Part shown: in pieces, positions 29,140 to 38,881 of the stretch
How positions within the stretch are numbered: the first letter of the stretch is position 1
Layout of the letters: every line of letters begins with the position of its first letter
Source: Pseudomonas syringae KCTC 12500
Lineage (GTDB): Bacteria > Pseudomonadota > Gammaproteobacteria > Pseudomonadales > Pseudomonadaceae
Assembly (NCBI RefSeq): GCF_000507185.2
Contig: NZ_AYTM02000002.1
Location: forward strand, 3,441,001 to 3,505,000
DNA length: 64,000 nt
Direction of reading: 5' to 3'
Position numbers and translations under genes: made by a program
Notes under the pieces: generated by a model
Databases searched by the model: none
The model's input: the letters and a program-made list of their open reading frames with translations, nothing else
What the model was told of the DNA's origin: nothing

Positions 29140-30882
29140 ATGAAGTTAGCCATAGTTACGGCCTGCCCGAGCGGTAAGGTCAGCAGCGTACTCAGCGCAC
29201 GATTGCTCGAAGCGGCGGCCCTGCGCCAAGGCTGGGAAACCAGCGTCGAAATCATCGATCACAACAAGGCCGATCAACAGTTGTCCGCCCAGGACATCGA
29301 AGCCGCCGATCTCGTTCTGGTGGTCAATACCGGTCCTGTGGACTTGAGCCGCTTTGTCGGCAAGCGCCTGTTTCAGGATTCGCCTGCGCATGCCTTGCAG
29401 GATGTGGACAGCTTTCTGCAGCGCGCCGAGCGAGAAGCCCAGGTGCATGTGGCGTCCGAAGCAGCGGCGCCCCAGGCAAGCGGCGGCACCGGCGCGCAAC
29501 CGCGCATCGTTGCGATCACGGCCTGTCCGACCGGCGTAGCGCACACGTTCATGGCGGCCGAAGCGATCCAGCAGGCTGCCAAGCGTCTGAATTACGACCT
29601 GCAAGTCGAAACCCAGGGCTCGGTAGGCGCGCGCAACCCGCTCAGCGCCAAGGCCATCGCCGATGCCGACGTGGTGCTGCTGGCGGCGGATATCGAGGTC
29701 AACACCGACCGCTTTGCCGGCAAGAAGATCTACCGTTGCGGCACCGGGATCGCGCTCAAGCAGTCCGAAGCGACCCTGAAAAAAGCCCTGGCGGAAGGGC
29801 AGGTGGAGTCCGATGAGGCCGCCGCCAAGTCGCCGGCCAGACAAGAGAAGGCGGGCGTCTACAAGCACCTGCTGACCGGCGTGTCGTTCATGCTGCCGAT
29901 GGTCGTGGCGGGCGGGCTGTTGATCGCTCTTTCCTTCGTGTTCGGTATCACTGCGTTCAAAGAGCCGGGCACGCTGGCTGCGGCACTGATGCAGATCGGT
30001 GGGGAAGCGGCGTTCAAACTGATGGTGCCGTTGCTGGCCGGTTACATCGCCTATTCGATTGCTGACCGTCCGGGGCTGGCACCCGGCATGATCGGTGGCC
30101 TGTTGGCGAGTACGCTGGGTGCCGGGTTCATTGGCGGTATCGTTGCAGGCTTCCTGGCCGGTTACAGTGCTGCCGCGATTAACCGCTACGCACGTCTGCC
30201 GGCCAGCGTCGAAGCGCTCAAGCCGATTCTGATCATCCCGTTGCTGTCGAGCCTGTTCACCGGTCTGGTGATGATCTACGTGGTCGGCAAGCCGGTTGCC
30301 GGGATGCTCGAAGCGTTGACGCACTTCCTCGACAGCATGGGCACCACCAACGCGATCCTGTTGGGCGTGGTGCTGGGCGCAATGATGTGCGTCGACCTCG
30401 GTGGGCCGATCAACAAGGCGTCCTATGCGTTCTCGGTCGGTTTGCTAGCATCCCAGAGCTACGCGCCGATGGCCACTGCCATGGCTGCCGGTATGGTGCC
30501 GCCCATCGGTATGGGCATCGCCACGATCCTGGCTCGCCGCAAGTTCGCCCAGAGCGAGCGTGAGGCAGGCAAGGCGGCGTTCGTGCTGGGGCTGTGCTTC
30601 ATCTCGGAAGGTGCCATTCCCTTCGCTGCCAAGGACCCGTTGCGGGTGATTCCGGCCAGTGTTGTGGGTGGCGCGCTGACCGGTGCGTTGTCGATGTACT
30701 TCGGCTGCAAGCTGATGGCACCGCATGGCGGCCTGTTCGTGATGCTCATCCCCAACGCCATCAACCATGCGCTGCTTTATCTGCTGGCGATCATCGCCGG
30801 CAGCGTGCTGACCGGTGTGATCTACGCGCTGATCAAGCGTCCGGAGCCCGCTGACATGGAAGTGGCGCCCGCAGCCGCCTGA
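29140..30882 (+). CDS. fruA: PTS fructose transporter EIIBC FruA
   Basis: A 580-residue membrane permease. An N-terminal inactive EIIB-like domain (about 1-105), then a true EIIB with the phospho-Cys in VAITACPTGVAHTFMAAEAI (about 122-141), and a C-terminal EIIC with about eight to ten transmembrane segments from about 240 on (LLTGVSFMLPMVVAGGLLIA). It imports and phosphorylates fructose using phosphate from FruB. AGAGG precedes the ATG. A perfect hairpin terminator lies just after the stop. Confidence 0.96.
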   Translation: MKLAIVTACPSGKVSSVLSARLLEAAALRQGWETSVEIIDHNKADQQLSAQDIEAADLVLVVNTGPVDLSRFVGKRLFQDSPAHALQDVDSFLQRAEREAQVHVASEAAAPQASGGTGAQPRIVAITACPTGVAHTFMAAEAIQQAAKRLNYDLQVETQGSVGARNPLSAKAIADADVVLLAADIEVNTDRFAGKKIYRCGTGIALKQSEATLKKALAEGQVESDEAAAKSPARQEKAGVYKHLLTGVSFMLPMVVAGGLLIALSFVFGITAFKEPGTLAAALMQIGGEAAFKLMVPLLAGYIAYSIADRPGLAPGMIGGLLASTLGAGFIGGIVAGFLAGYSAAAINRYARLPASVEALKPILIIPLLSSLFTGLVMIYVVGKPVAGMLEALTHFLDSMGTTNAILLGVVLGAMMCVDLGGPINKASYAFSVGLLASQSYAPMATAMAAGMVPPIGMGIATILARRKFAQSEREAGKAAFVLGLCFISEGAIPFAAKDPLRVIPASVVGGALTGALSMYFGCKLMAPHGGLFVMLIPNAINHALLYLLAIIAGSVLTGVIYALIKRPEPADMEVAPAAA

Positions 30883-30888
30883 TGACGC

Positions 30889-30912
30889 AAGGCGCGGGCT
30901 GTCCCGCGCCTT
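30889..30912. terminator. bidirectional terminator between fruA and thiolase gene
   Basis: AAGGCGCGGG and CCCGCGCCTT form a perfect 10-bp stem with a CTGT loop; the right side continues CTTCC, and it serves two convergent genes. Confidence 0.75.
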
Positions 30913-30921
30913 CTTCCTGCT

Positions 30922-32100
30922 CTAGCGTTCGAGCGCCAGAGCAACCCCCTGACCACCACCGATGCACAGCGTGGCCAGACCCTTCTTCACATCGCGCCTG
31001 ATCATTTCGTGCAGCAGTGTCACCAGCACGCGGCAGCCCGACGCGCCAATCGGGTGACCAAGGGCGATAGCGCCACCATTCACGTTGAGCTTTTGCGGAT
31101 CCAGCCCCAACTCCTTGCCCACCGACAGGGACTGTGCGGCGAAGGCTTCGTTGGCTTCGATCAGGTCCAGTTCGGCCAGCGACCAGCCAGCCTTGTCCAG
31201 GCAGCGACGCGTGGCACTGACCGGTCCGATGCCCATGATGGCCGGGTCGACACCGGCGTTGGCATAGGCGGCGATGCGCGCCAGCACCGGCAGGCCCAGT
31301 TGCTCGGCCCTGGCAGCACTCATCAGCATCACGGCGGCAGCTCCATCGTTCAGCGATGAAGCATTGCCGGCAGTGACCGTGCCGTCCTTTTTGAAGGCAG
31401 GCTTGAGCTTGGCCAGGGTCTCGGCGGTGGTGCCGGCGCGGGGCTGCTCGTCTGTTGCAAAGGACAGCGGATCACCCTTGCGCTGCGGGATCAGGATCGG
31501 GGTGATCTCATCGACGAAGCGTCCGGCTTCAATCGCAGCCAGCGCCTTCTGCTGAGACAAGGCGGCGAACTCATCCTGGGCTTCACGGCTGATGTCGTAC
31601 TGCTGCGCGAGGTTCTCGGCAGTGATGCCCATGTGGTAATCATTGAATGCATCCCACAGGCCGTCAGTGATCATCGTATCGACCACGCTGGCGTGGCCCA
31701 TGCGCAATCCGGTGCGTGCGCCCGGCAGCACGTAGTTGGACAGGCTCATGTTTTCCTGACCGCCGGCGATGATGATCTCGGCGTCGCCGCAACGAATCGC
31801 CTGGGTCGCCAGGTGCAGGGCCTTGAGGCCAGAGCCGCAGACCTTGTTCAGGGTCATGGCTGGTACCGAGAAGGGCAGGCCGGCCTTGATGGCTGCCTGC
31901 CGCGCGGGGTTCTGACCAGCGCCCGCGGTCAGCACCTGACCCATGATGACTTCATCGACCTGCGCGCCGTCCACGCCGGTGCGGGCAAGCAGTTGACGAA
32001 TGACCGCTGCGCCGAGATCGACTGCGGCGACAGAGGCCAGTGAGCCCTGAAAACTGCCCACGGCGGTACGGGTGGCGGCGACGATAACGACGTCGTGCAT
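30922..32100 (-). CDS. acetyl-CoA acetyltransferase (thiolase)
   Basis: A 392-residue thiolase II. Catalytic Cys in [15 protein letters not shown] (about 88), the His in [13 protein letters not shown] (about 348) and the second Cys in [14 protein letters not shown] (about 378). It condenses two acetyl-CoA or cleaves acetoacetyl-CoA. The start 32100 ([12 protein letters not shown]) is preferred to an in-frame ATG five codons upstream because of the family N-terminus. It stands alone; atoB/phaA-like naming cannot be separated by sequence. It is convergent with fruA. Confidence 0.9.
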   Translation of the reverse strand: MHDVVIVAATRTAVGSFQGSLASVAAVDLGAAVIRQLLARTGVDGAQVDEVIMGQVLTAGAGQNPARQAAIKAGLPFSVPAMTLNKVCGSGLKALHLATQAIRCGDAEIIIAGGQENMSLSNYVLPGARTGLRMGHASVVDTMITDGLWDAFNDYHMGITAENLAQQYDISREAQDEFAALSQQKALAAIEAGRFVDEITPILIPQRKGDPLSFATDEQPRAGTTAETLAKLKPAFKKDGTVTAGNASSLNDGAAAVMLMSAARAEQLGLPVLARIAAYANAGVDPAIMGIGPVSATRRCLDKAGWSLAELDLIEANEAFAAQSLSVGKELGLDPQKLNVNGGAIALGHPIGASGCRVLVTLLHEMIRRDVKKGLATLCIGGGQGVALALER

Positions 32101-32207
32101 GGTGCTGATCCTCATTGTTATTGAGCGCTCATGGTGGCACAGATAGGCAGGCAGGTTCCAACCGTGAACCGCCCGGTCACGGTTTGCCGAAAACCGTCAT
32201 GCCTCGT

Positions 32208-33089
32208 TCAAATGTCCATGCGGCGTCTGGCACGTTGCGCCGATCCGTCGCGCACAGCCCAGCGCAGAATGGGCGCAGTACTGTTGACGCCCAGGCGGAT
32301 CATTCGGCGTTTGCAGGGGCTTTGCGTGACGTCGAGCATGTCGCTGGCCCAGTCCGGCAGCAGATCGATACCGGCGCGCATCATCAATACGCCAAACGGC
32401 TTGGCCAGCCAGTTGGGTGCAGGCGCATCGAGCAGCAGGCGCATTACTTCGCGGCTGCGCTGGTCACAGACCAGTTGGCCACGAATGTCTGCCAGATAGT
32501 CAGCAATGGCCTGACGCGAGCGCGGAACATTGCGTGCGCCGAGTCGCTCGGCAACCAGCGCCGTTTCAGCGCAGTAAGCGTCCTGTTCGGCGAGCGACAT
32601 GTCCGGGTTCAGATAGCGCACATGCGCTGCGAGAAAGCTGCTGACTTCGGCCACATGCACCCAGGTCAGCAAATCCGGATCGCTGGCGGCATATGGCCGG
32701 CCATCGGGCGCGGTGCCGACGATGTTCAGGTGAATGTTGCGGACCTTGTCGATCAGCCAGTTGGCATCTCGCGTGGAGCCTTAGGTGGTGCCGGACAGAA
32801 ACTGCCCGGTACGCCGCAGGCGGCCAAGCATGTCCTGACGAAAGTTGGAGTGGTCCCAGATGCCCGCCAGTGCCAGCGGGTGCAGAGTCTGCAGCATCAA
32901 TGCGCTGATGCCGCCGACCAGCATGCTGGTGAAATCGCCATGCACTTCCCAGCACACCGCCTGAGGGCCAAACAGACCCGGGTCGCCCTTGGGGTTTTCC
33001 AGATCCAGTTGACCCAGCGCCAGGCCGGTAAGGCTGATGACCTGGTTTTCGATGCGGGTGCGGATGAATTCCATGTCGTGCTCGGGCAT
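32208..33089 (-). pseudogene. DUF2236 (MpaB-like oxygenase family) gene broken by an in-frame stop
   Basis: One frame runs from an ATG at 33089 to the TAG-side end at 32208 (294 codons), interrupted once by TAA at 32781-32783. The first part (MEFIRTRIENQVISLTGL, then ALMLQTLHPLALAGIWDHS and LRRTGQFLSGTT) and the second part (GSTRDANWLIDKVRNIH, then LTWVHVAEVSSFLAAHVRY) read straight through in the same frame. Homologous proteins have TTYGST at this point, so TAA most simply replaces a Tyr codon. The REP array abuts the 5' end and no ribosome-binding site is seen, which supports decay. The family is related to latex-clearing/MpaB-type heme proteins. Confidence 0.8.
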
Positions 33090-33134
33090 CGGGGAGGGAA
33101 GTACGGCAAAGAGACTTTGTGGTAACGGACCGTG

Positions 33135-34533
33135 CGACCCTTCGCTTGCTTGCGAAAGGGCCGGTACATCCGCTAAAGATGTATCACTCGAAATAAAGCT
33201 TTCGCGAACAAGTTCGCTCCTACAAGGAGAGCGTACATCCGCTGAAGATGTACAGGGCTTCTGCCCGCAGGGCGTGGGAGCGAACTTGTTCGCGAAAGGG
33301 CCCTGTGCAGCCGCAGAAGTTTCTGCGTCTGACATAACGCCTTCGCGAACAAGGCGGATCGCCGCCCCGGTCGCTCCTACAAAAGCCCCGTTTCCCCTAC
33401 TCATCAAGACTCCCACAAGGAGAGCGTACATCCGCTGAAGATGTACAGGGCTTCTGCCCGCAGGGCGTGGGAGCGAACTTGTTCGCGAAAGTGCCTGTGC
33501 AGTCGCAGAAGTTTCTGCGTCTGACATAACGCCTTCGCGAACAGGTTCGCTCCTACAAAAGCCCGGTTTCCTCTACTCATCAAGACTCCTACAAGGAGAG
33601 CGTACATCCGCTGATGATGTACAGGGCTTCTGCCCGCAGGGCGTGGGAGCGAACTTGTTCGCGAAAGGGCCCTGTGCAGCCGCAGAAGTTTCTGCGTATG
33701 ACATAACGCCTTCGCGAACAAGGCGGATCGCCGCCCCGGTCGCTCCTACAAAAGCCCGGTTTCCTCTACTCATCTAGACTCCCACAAGGAGAGTGTACAT
33801 CCGCTGAAGATGTACAGGGCTTCTGCCCGCAGGGCGTGGGAGCGAACTTGTTCGCGAAAGGGCCCTGTGCAGCCGCAGAAGTTTCTGCGTCTGACATAAC
33901 GCCTTCGCGAACAAGGCGGATCGCCGCCCCGGTCGCTCCTACAAAAGCCCCGTTTCCCCTACTCATCAAGACTCCCACAAGGAGAGCGTACATCCGCTGA
34001 AGATGTACAGGGCTTCTGCCCGCAGGGCGTGGGAGCGAACTTGTTCGCGAAAGTGCCTGTGCAGTCGCAGAAGTTTCTGCGTCTGACATAACGCCTTCGC
34101 GAACAGGTTCGCTCCTACAAAAGCCCGGTTTCCTCTACTCATCAAGACTCCTACAAGGAGAGCGTACATCCGCTGATGATGTACAGGGCTTCTGCCCGCA
34201 GGGCGTGGGAGCGAACTTGTTCGCGAAAGGGCCCTGTGCAGCCGCAGAAGTTTCTGCGTATGACATAACGCCTTCGCGAACAAGGCGGATCGCCGCCCCG
34301 GTCGCTCCTACAAAAGCCCGGTTTCCTCTACTCATCTAGACTCCCACAAGGAGAGTGTACATCCGCTGAAGATGTACAGGGCTTCTGCCCGCAGGGCGTG
34401 GGAGCGAACTTGTTCGCGAAAGGGCCCTGTGCAGCCGCAGAAGTTTCTGCGTCTGACATAACGCCTTCGCGAACAAGGCGGATCGCCGCCCCGGTCGCTC
34501 CTACAAAAGCCCCGTTTCCCCTACTCATCAAGA
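33135..34533. repeat. REP/BIME array with 562-bp higher-order period
   Basis: About 1.4 kb of repeated Pseudomonas REP sequence. Seven monomers begin with an ACAAGGAGAG box at about 33222, 33415, 33591, 33784, 33977, 34153 and 34346, spaced 193, 176, 193, 193, 176 and 193 bases. Monomers 2-3-4 and 5-6-7 are near-identical copies of a 562-bp unit. Each monomer holds an inverted pair (GGAGCGAACTTGTTCGCGAA and TTCGCGAACAAGTTCGCTCC) plus GTACATC / GATGTAC arms. Reverse-strand frames here are translated repeats and not genes. Confidence 0.93.
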
Positions 34534-34572
34534 CTTCTGCGTAACGCTGAGCGCAGAGCGTGGGAACGAGAG
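34534..34572. repeat. fragment of interspersed repeat
   Basis: TGCGTAACGCTGAGCGCAGAGCGTGG-type sequence related to the element after the Ter operon; it lies between the REP array and pgi. Confidence 0.45.
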
Positions 34573-34579
34573 GGACAAA

Positions 34580-36244
34580 TCAGCCGCGGTGACGGCCGCG
34601 GAAGTAGTTGATCAGGCCTTGGGTCGATGCATCGTCAGCCGGCTCTTCGGTGCCGCCGGTCAGGCGCTGGTACACCGCTTTGCCCATTTCCTTGCCCAGC
34701 TCCACACCCCATTGGTCGAAGGCGTTGGTGCCCCAGATCACGCTCTGCACGAACACCTTGTGTTCATACATGGCCACCAGCGCGCCAAGACGACGCGGGC
34801 TGATGCGCTCGACCACCAGCGTGTTGCTCGGACGGTTGCCAGGGATGACCTTGTGCGGTGCCAGCTTCTGCACCTCTTGTTCGTCCATACCCTTCTCGCG
34901 CAGTTCTGCTTCGGCTTCTGCGTGGGTCTTGCCCATCATCAGTGCCTGGCTCTGCGACAGACAGTTGGCGTACAGCCACTGGTGGTGGTCGGCAACCGGG
35001 TTGAAGCTGACGATCGGCACAATGAAATCGGCCGGAATCATTTGCGTGCCCTGGTGCAGCAACTGGTGGTAAGCGTGCTGACCGTTGGCACCCACGCCGC
35101 CCCAGATCACCGGTCCGGTGTCGGTCGACGTCGGCGTACCGTCCTGACGGACGCTCTTGCCGTTGGATTCCATGTCCAGTTGTTGCAGGTGCTTGGTGAT
35201 GTTACGCAGGTAGTGATCGTACGGCAGGATCGCGTGGCTTTGTGCGCCCCAGAAATTGCCGTACCAGACGCCCAGCAAGCCCAGCAATACCGGCATGTTC
35301 TGCTCGAACGGCGCGCTCTGGAAATGCTGGTCCATGGTGTAGGCACCGGACAGCAGTTCCTTGAAGTTGGACATGCCGATGGCCAGCGCGATAGGCAGAC
35401 CGATGGCCGACCACAGCGAATAGCGCCCGCCGACCCAGTCCCACATCGGGAAGATGTTTTCTTCACGGATGCCGAAGGCCACGGCCGCAGCGTTGTTGCT
35501 GGACACCGCGATGAAGTGGCGATGCAGTTCGACTTCCGAGCCGCCTTGCGCCAAGTACCAGGCACGTGCCGCCTGTGCGTTTTTCAGGGTTTCCAGCGTG
35601 TTGAAGGATTTCGACGAGACGATGAACAGCGTGGTCTCGGCACGAATCTTCATCGACAGCTCATGGAATTCGCTGCCGTCGATGTTTGCCAGGTAATGGC
35701 AGCGGACACCTTTGTGCGCGTAGGCCACCAGCGCTTCGGAGACCAGCTCCGGGCCGAGGAACGAGCCGCCGATGCCGATGTTCACCACGTCGGTGATCGG
35801 TTTTTCGGTGTAACCGCGCCACAGGCCGTCATGGATGCGGCCGACCAGTTCGGTCATCTGATTGAGTACGCGGTGTACGTCCGGCATCACATCGACGCCG
35901 TTGACTTTCAACTTGTCGCCGACCGGGCGGCGCAGAGCGGTATGCAGGGCAGGGCGGCCTTCGGATGAGTTGACCAGCTCGCCATCATACTGAGCATTGA
36001 TCGCATCCTTGAGGCCCACTTCGCCCGCCAGGCTGACCAACAGGTCGCGGGTCTCGGTGGTGATCAGGTTTTTGGAGTAATCGAGAAACAGGCCAGCGCT
36101 GCTGAGAGTGAATTGGCTGAAGCGCTGCGGGTCGGTGTTGAACGCTTCGCGCATGCTGAAGTTCTGCATGGCCTGGCGGTGTTTGTTCAACGCTTGCCAG
36201 GCGGGCAGAGCGGTCACATCGGAAGGAGTGCGGTAGTACGCCAT
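34580..36244 (-). CDS. pgi: glucose-6-phosphate isomerase
   Basis: A 554-residue GPI that interconverts glucose 6-phosphate and fructose 6-phosphate. Signatures: [18 protein letters not shown] (about 156-173), the family motif around [24 protein letters not shown], and the C-terminal [20 protein letters not shown] precedes the ATG. It feeds the Entner-Doudoroff/gluconeogenic network typical of pseudomonads. It is followed downstream by the REP array. Confidence 0.97.
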   Translation of the reverse strand: MAYYRTPSDVTALPAWQALNKHRQAMQNFSMREAFNTDPQRFSQFTLSSAGLFLDYSKNLITTETRDLLVSLAGEVGLKDAINAQYDGELVNSSEGRPALHTALRRPVGDKLKVNGVDVMPDVHRVLNQMTELVGRIHDGLWRGYTEKPITDVVNIGIGGSFLGPELVSEALVAYAHKGVRCHYLANIDGSEFHELSMKIRAETTLFIVSSKSFNTLETLKNAQAARAWYLAQGGSEVELHRHFIAVSSNNAAAVAFGIREENIFPMWDWVGGRYSLWSAIGLPIALAIGMSNFKELLSGAYTMDQHFQSAPFEQNMPVLLGLLGVWYGNFWGAQSHAILPYDHYLRNITKHLQQLDMESNGKSVRQDGTPTSTDTGPVIWGGVGANGQHAYHQLLHQGTQMIPADFIVPIVSFNPVADHHQWLYANCLSQSQALMMGKTHAEAEAELREKGMDEQEVQKLAPHKVIPGNRPSNTLVVERISPRRLGALVAMYEHKVFVQSVIWGTNAFDQWGVELGKEMGKAVYQRLTGGTEEPADDASTQGLINYFRGRHRG

Positions 36245-36497
36245 CGCTGCGGGTTTCCTTTAACTGGTTCTGTCTTTGGATATTCTTGGAGCGAGGTCGC
36301 AAGCTTTCTCACGGGCTACACATCGCAGACTACCCTTCGCGTACCTGTTTGTCTGCGCCTCGCCTTACATGACCCCGGTACTTTTTCGCACACAGGCAAC
36401 CGGGGTTTGGTCTCGAATACTGTCGGTTGTGGTTCAGGCAACCTGTACCGGTATGGCATTACCGGTGTGTCTTAGTTCATTGCCAGCGCACATCCTG

Positions 36498-37349
36498 TCA
36501 GCTTCTGGTCAGGTGCAGGTTGTCGATCAAGCGGGTTTTGCCCATGAACGCCGCTGCGAGGATGACCAGGTCGCGATTGTCGGCAGTCGTCGCCCGCAGG
36601 TTGGTGGCATCGCGTATCTCCAGGTAGTCGATGCGAAAACCGGCAGCCTCCAGTTGCTGTTTCTTGCTCGCCAGCAGCGCGTCGAAATCCTGCTCGCCGA
36701 CCTTGATCGCGTCGGCGATCTGGCGGATCGCCTGATACAGCGCGGGTGCAGCGGCGCGCTGATCGTCGCTCAGATAACCGTTGCGCGAGGACAGCGCCAG
36801 GCCGTCGTCGGCGCGCACCGTCGGTTCGCCGATAATCTGGATCGGCATGTTCAGATCACGGACCATGGCCCGAATCACGGCCAGTTGCTGGAAGTCTTTT
36901 TCACCAAAGATCGCCAGGTCAGGCTGCACCATGTTGAACAGCTTGCTGACCACGGTCGCGACACCTTCGAAATGGCCGGGACGGCTGGCGCCACACAGGC
37001 CTTGCGACAGGTGCGGCACGCTGACCAGTGTCTGGTCGGCCATGCCGTGCGGGTAGATTTCTTCGACGCTTGGGGTGAACAGCAGGTTGCAACCGGCCTG
37101 CAGGAGTTTTTCCTGATCGGCAGCCAGCGTGCGAGGGTAGGTGGCCAGGTCTTCGTTGGGGCCGAACTGCAGCGGATTGACGAAAATAGTGGCGACCACG
37201 AAATCGGCACGCTGCGCCGCCTTGGTGACCAGCGCGGCGTGGCCGCTGTGCAGGTTGCCCATCGTCGGGGTCAGCGCGATCCGCTTGCCTTCGCTGCGTG
37301 CCCGCGCAACAGCGGCGCGCAGGTCCTGTACGGTTTTTACTGTGTTCAT
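36498..37349 (-). CDS. panC: pantoate-beta-alanine ligase PanC
   Basis: A 283-residue class I nucleotidyltransferase-fold ligase that joins pantoate and beta-alanine to pantothenate. It shows [16 protein letters not shown] with the HxGH-type ATP site (about 26-41), [29 protein letters not shown] and [13 protein letters not shown]. It overlaps the panB stop by 4 bases. In P. aeruginosa panD lies in this neighbourhood, but the 253-base gap between panC and pgi holds no PanD frame. Confidence 0.97.
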   Translation of the reverse strand: MNTVKTVQDLRAAVARARSEGKRIALTPTMGNLHSGHAALVTKAAQRADFVVATIFVNPLQFGPNEDLATYPRTLAADQEKLLQAGCNLLFTPSVEEIYPHGMADQTLVSVPHLSQGLCGASRPGHFEGVATVVSKLFNMVQPDLAIFGEKDFQQLAVIRAMVRDLNMPIQIIGEPTVRADDGLALSSRNGYLSDDQRAAAPALYQAIRQIADAIKVGEQDFDALLASKKQQLEAAGFRIDYLEIRDATNLRATTADNRDLVILAAAFMGKTRLIDNLHLTRS

Positions 37350-38146
37350 GCCGAGAATCCGTGTTCAGTGGCCGGAAAGCTGACGTCTTTGACTGCGGCT
37401 ACGTAGGCCCGTATAGCCGACTGGATATCGGGCTGACCGGTCATGAAATTTTTCACGAACTTGGGCACGCGTCCGGTGATGGACAGGCCGAGCATGTCGT
37501 GCAGCACCAGGACCTGCCCGTCGGTGGCGCTGCCCGCGCCAATACCGATGACCGGGACCTTCACCGCCTGGGTGATTTCCTCGGCCAGTTCGCTGGGCAC
37601 GCACTCCAGCAGAATCATCGCTGCGCCCGCCTGTTCCAGTGCGATTGCATCGGCGCGCATCTGCCGCGCCTGCGCCTCCAGCCGGCCCTGCACCTTGTAG
37701 CCACCCAACACGTTGACTGCCTGTGGGGTCAGACCCATGTGCGCGCACACCGGAATGCCGCGCTCGGCAAGCAAACGGATCGACTCGGCCAGCCAGGCAG
37801 CGCCTTCGACCTTGATCATGTGTGCGCCTGCCTGCATCAGCGTCGCGCTGTTGATCAGGGTCTGCTCCAGCGTCGCGTTGGCCATGAACGGCAGGTCGGC
37901 GAGAATCATCGCGCCCTGGTTGCCGCGTTTCACACACGCAACGTGGTACGCCGTTTCAGCCGTGGTAACAGGCAGGGTGCTGTCGTGCCCCTGCAGGACC
38001 ATGCCCAGCGAGTCGCCTATCAGCAGCACTTCGACACCCGCTTGAGAGGCCGTGTGGGCGAAGGTTGCGTCGTAGCAGGTCAGCATGGTGATTTTTTCAC
38101 CTTTCTGCTTCATGGCCAGCAGCGACGTAACGGTTATGTTCGGCAT
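37346..38146 (-). CDS. panB: 3-methyl-2-oxobutanoate hydroxymethyltransferase PanB
   Basis: A 266-residue TIM-barrel enzyme that adds a hydroxymethyl group from methylene-tetrahydrofolate to ketoisovalerate, giving ketopantoate. It has [40 protein letters not shown] with metal-binding Asp residues, [14 protein letters not shown], and [24 protein letters not shown] precedes the ATG. Translational overlap with panC marks a pantothenate operon whose substrate ketoisovalerate comes from the ilv pathway also present in this window. Confidence 0.97.
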   Translation of the reverse strand: MPNITVTSLLAMKQKGEKITMLTCYDATFAHTASQAGVEVLLIGDSLGMVLQGHDSTLPVTTAETAYHVACVKRGNQGAMILADLPFMANATLEQTLINSATLMQAGAHMIKVEGAAWLAESIRLLAERGIPVCAHMGLTPQAVNVLGGYKVQGRLEAQARQMRADAIALEQAGAAMILLECVPSELAEEITQAVKVPVIGIGAGSATDGQVLVLHDMLGLSITGRVPKFVKNFMTGQPDIQSAIRAYVAAVKDVSFPATEHGFSA

Positions 38147-38374
38147 GTAAAGTCCTCCATCAGGCGCTGTGAAGACGGGTGCTCAGCGCGTGAGAGTCAT
38201 CCTGGAAAAGCAGGCACACCGTCGTGTCGCGGTGTTTTGCAAAGGCCTGTTTCGCACCCGTTCGCCTGTGGTGTGGCGGCGGGAGGCCTATCTTCGTGAG
38301 GAGGGGGCGTGAAGTCAATTGAAGGTGTTACCTGTGCGTCCGACCGGTTACAACGGCGCGGTAACAGACAGGCT

Positions 38375-38881
38375 TCATGCCTCGGCGGGCAGACGTTCAA
38401 GGCCTGTGAACGGGCAATCATCGAGCAGACGATTCAGTAGGCGGCCGTCGGCCAGTGTCAGCCCTGGAGCCAGCTCTGCCAGCGGGTACAGCACGAAGGC
38501 CCTGGCCTGCATGTGGTAATGCGGCACTTTGAGGCGTGGCTCGTCGATCAGGCGGTCGCCGAACAGCAGGATATCGAGGTCCAGCGTGCGCGGCCCCCAG
38601 CGTTCGTGCCGTTCGCGGCCTTGATCCAGCTCGATGACCTGTAGCGCATCAAGCAGTGTCAGCGGCGCCATGCAGGTGTCGACTGCCGCGACGGCATTGG
38701 TGAAGCGCGGTTGACCGGGCAGTAGCGAGTCGCTGATATAGAACGACGATACGCCGCTCAACTGACAATCGGGCAATTGCGCAATGGCCTTGAGGGCGCT
38801 GCGCAATTGCTCGGCCGGGTCAGCCAGGTTGCTGCCCAGACCGATGTACACGCGTTCAGTGGCCAACAGCGGTTCATTCAC
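38375..38881 (-). CDS. folK: 2-amino-4-hydroxy-6-hydroxymethyldihydropteridine pyrophosphokinase FolK
   Basis: A 168-residue HPPK that transfers pyrophosphate from ATP to the pterin in folate synthesis. It shows VYIGLGSNLADPAEQLR, FTNAVAAVDT, and RHERWGPRTLDLDILLFGD with the two Mg-binding Asp residues. The only upstream ATG (38920) lies deep inside pcnB; the GTG at 38881 overlaps the pcnB stop and gives the family length, so it is chosen as start, implying coupling to pcnB. Confidence 0.94.
   Translation of the reverse strand: MNEPLLATERVYIGLGSNLADPAEQLRSALKAIAQLPDCQLSGVSSFYISDSLLPGQPRFTNAVAAVDTCMAPLTLLDALQVIELDQGRERHERWGPRTLDLDILLFGDRLIDEPRLKVPHYHMQARAFVLYPLAELAPGLTLADGRLLNRLLDDCPFTGLERLPAEA

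Noticed and set aside
33404..34335. Several identical reverse-strand frames of 66-107 residues in the REP region
   Set aside because: They are the REP monomers read in translation, repeat every 562 bp, lack ribosome-binding sites and have no domain.
33135..34533. CRISPR array
   Set aside because: Repeats are long REP pairs with near-identical spacers between copies; there are no unique short spacers and no cas genes.
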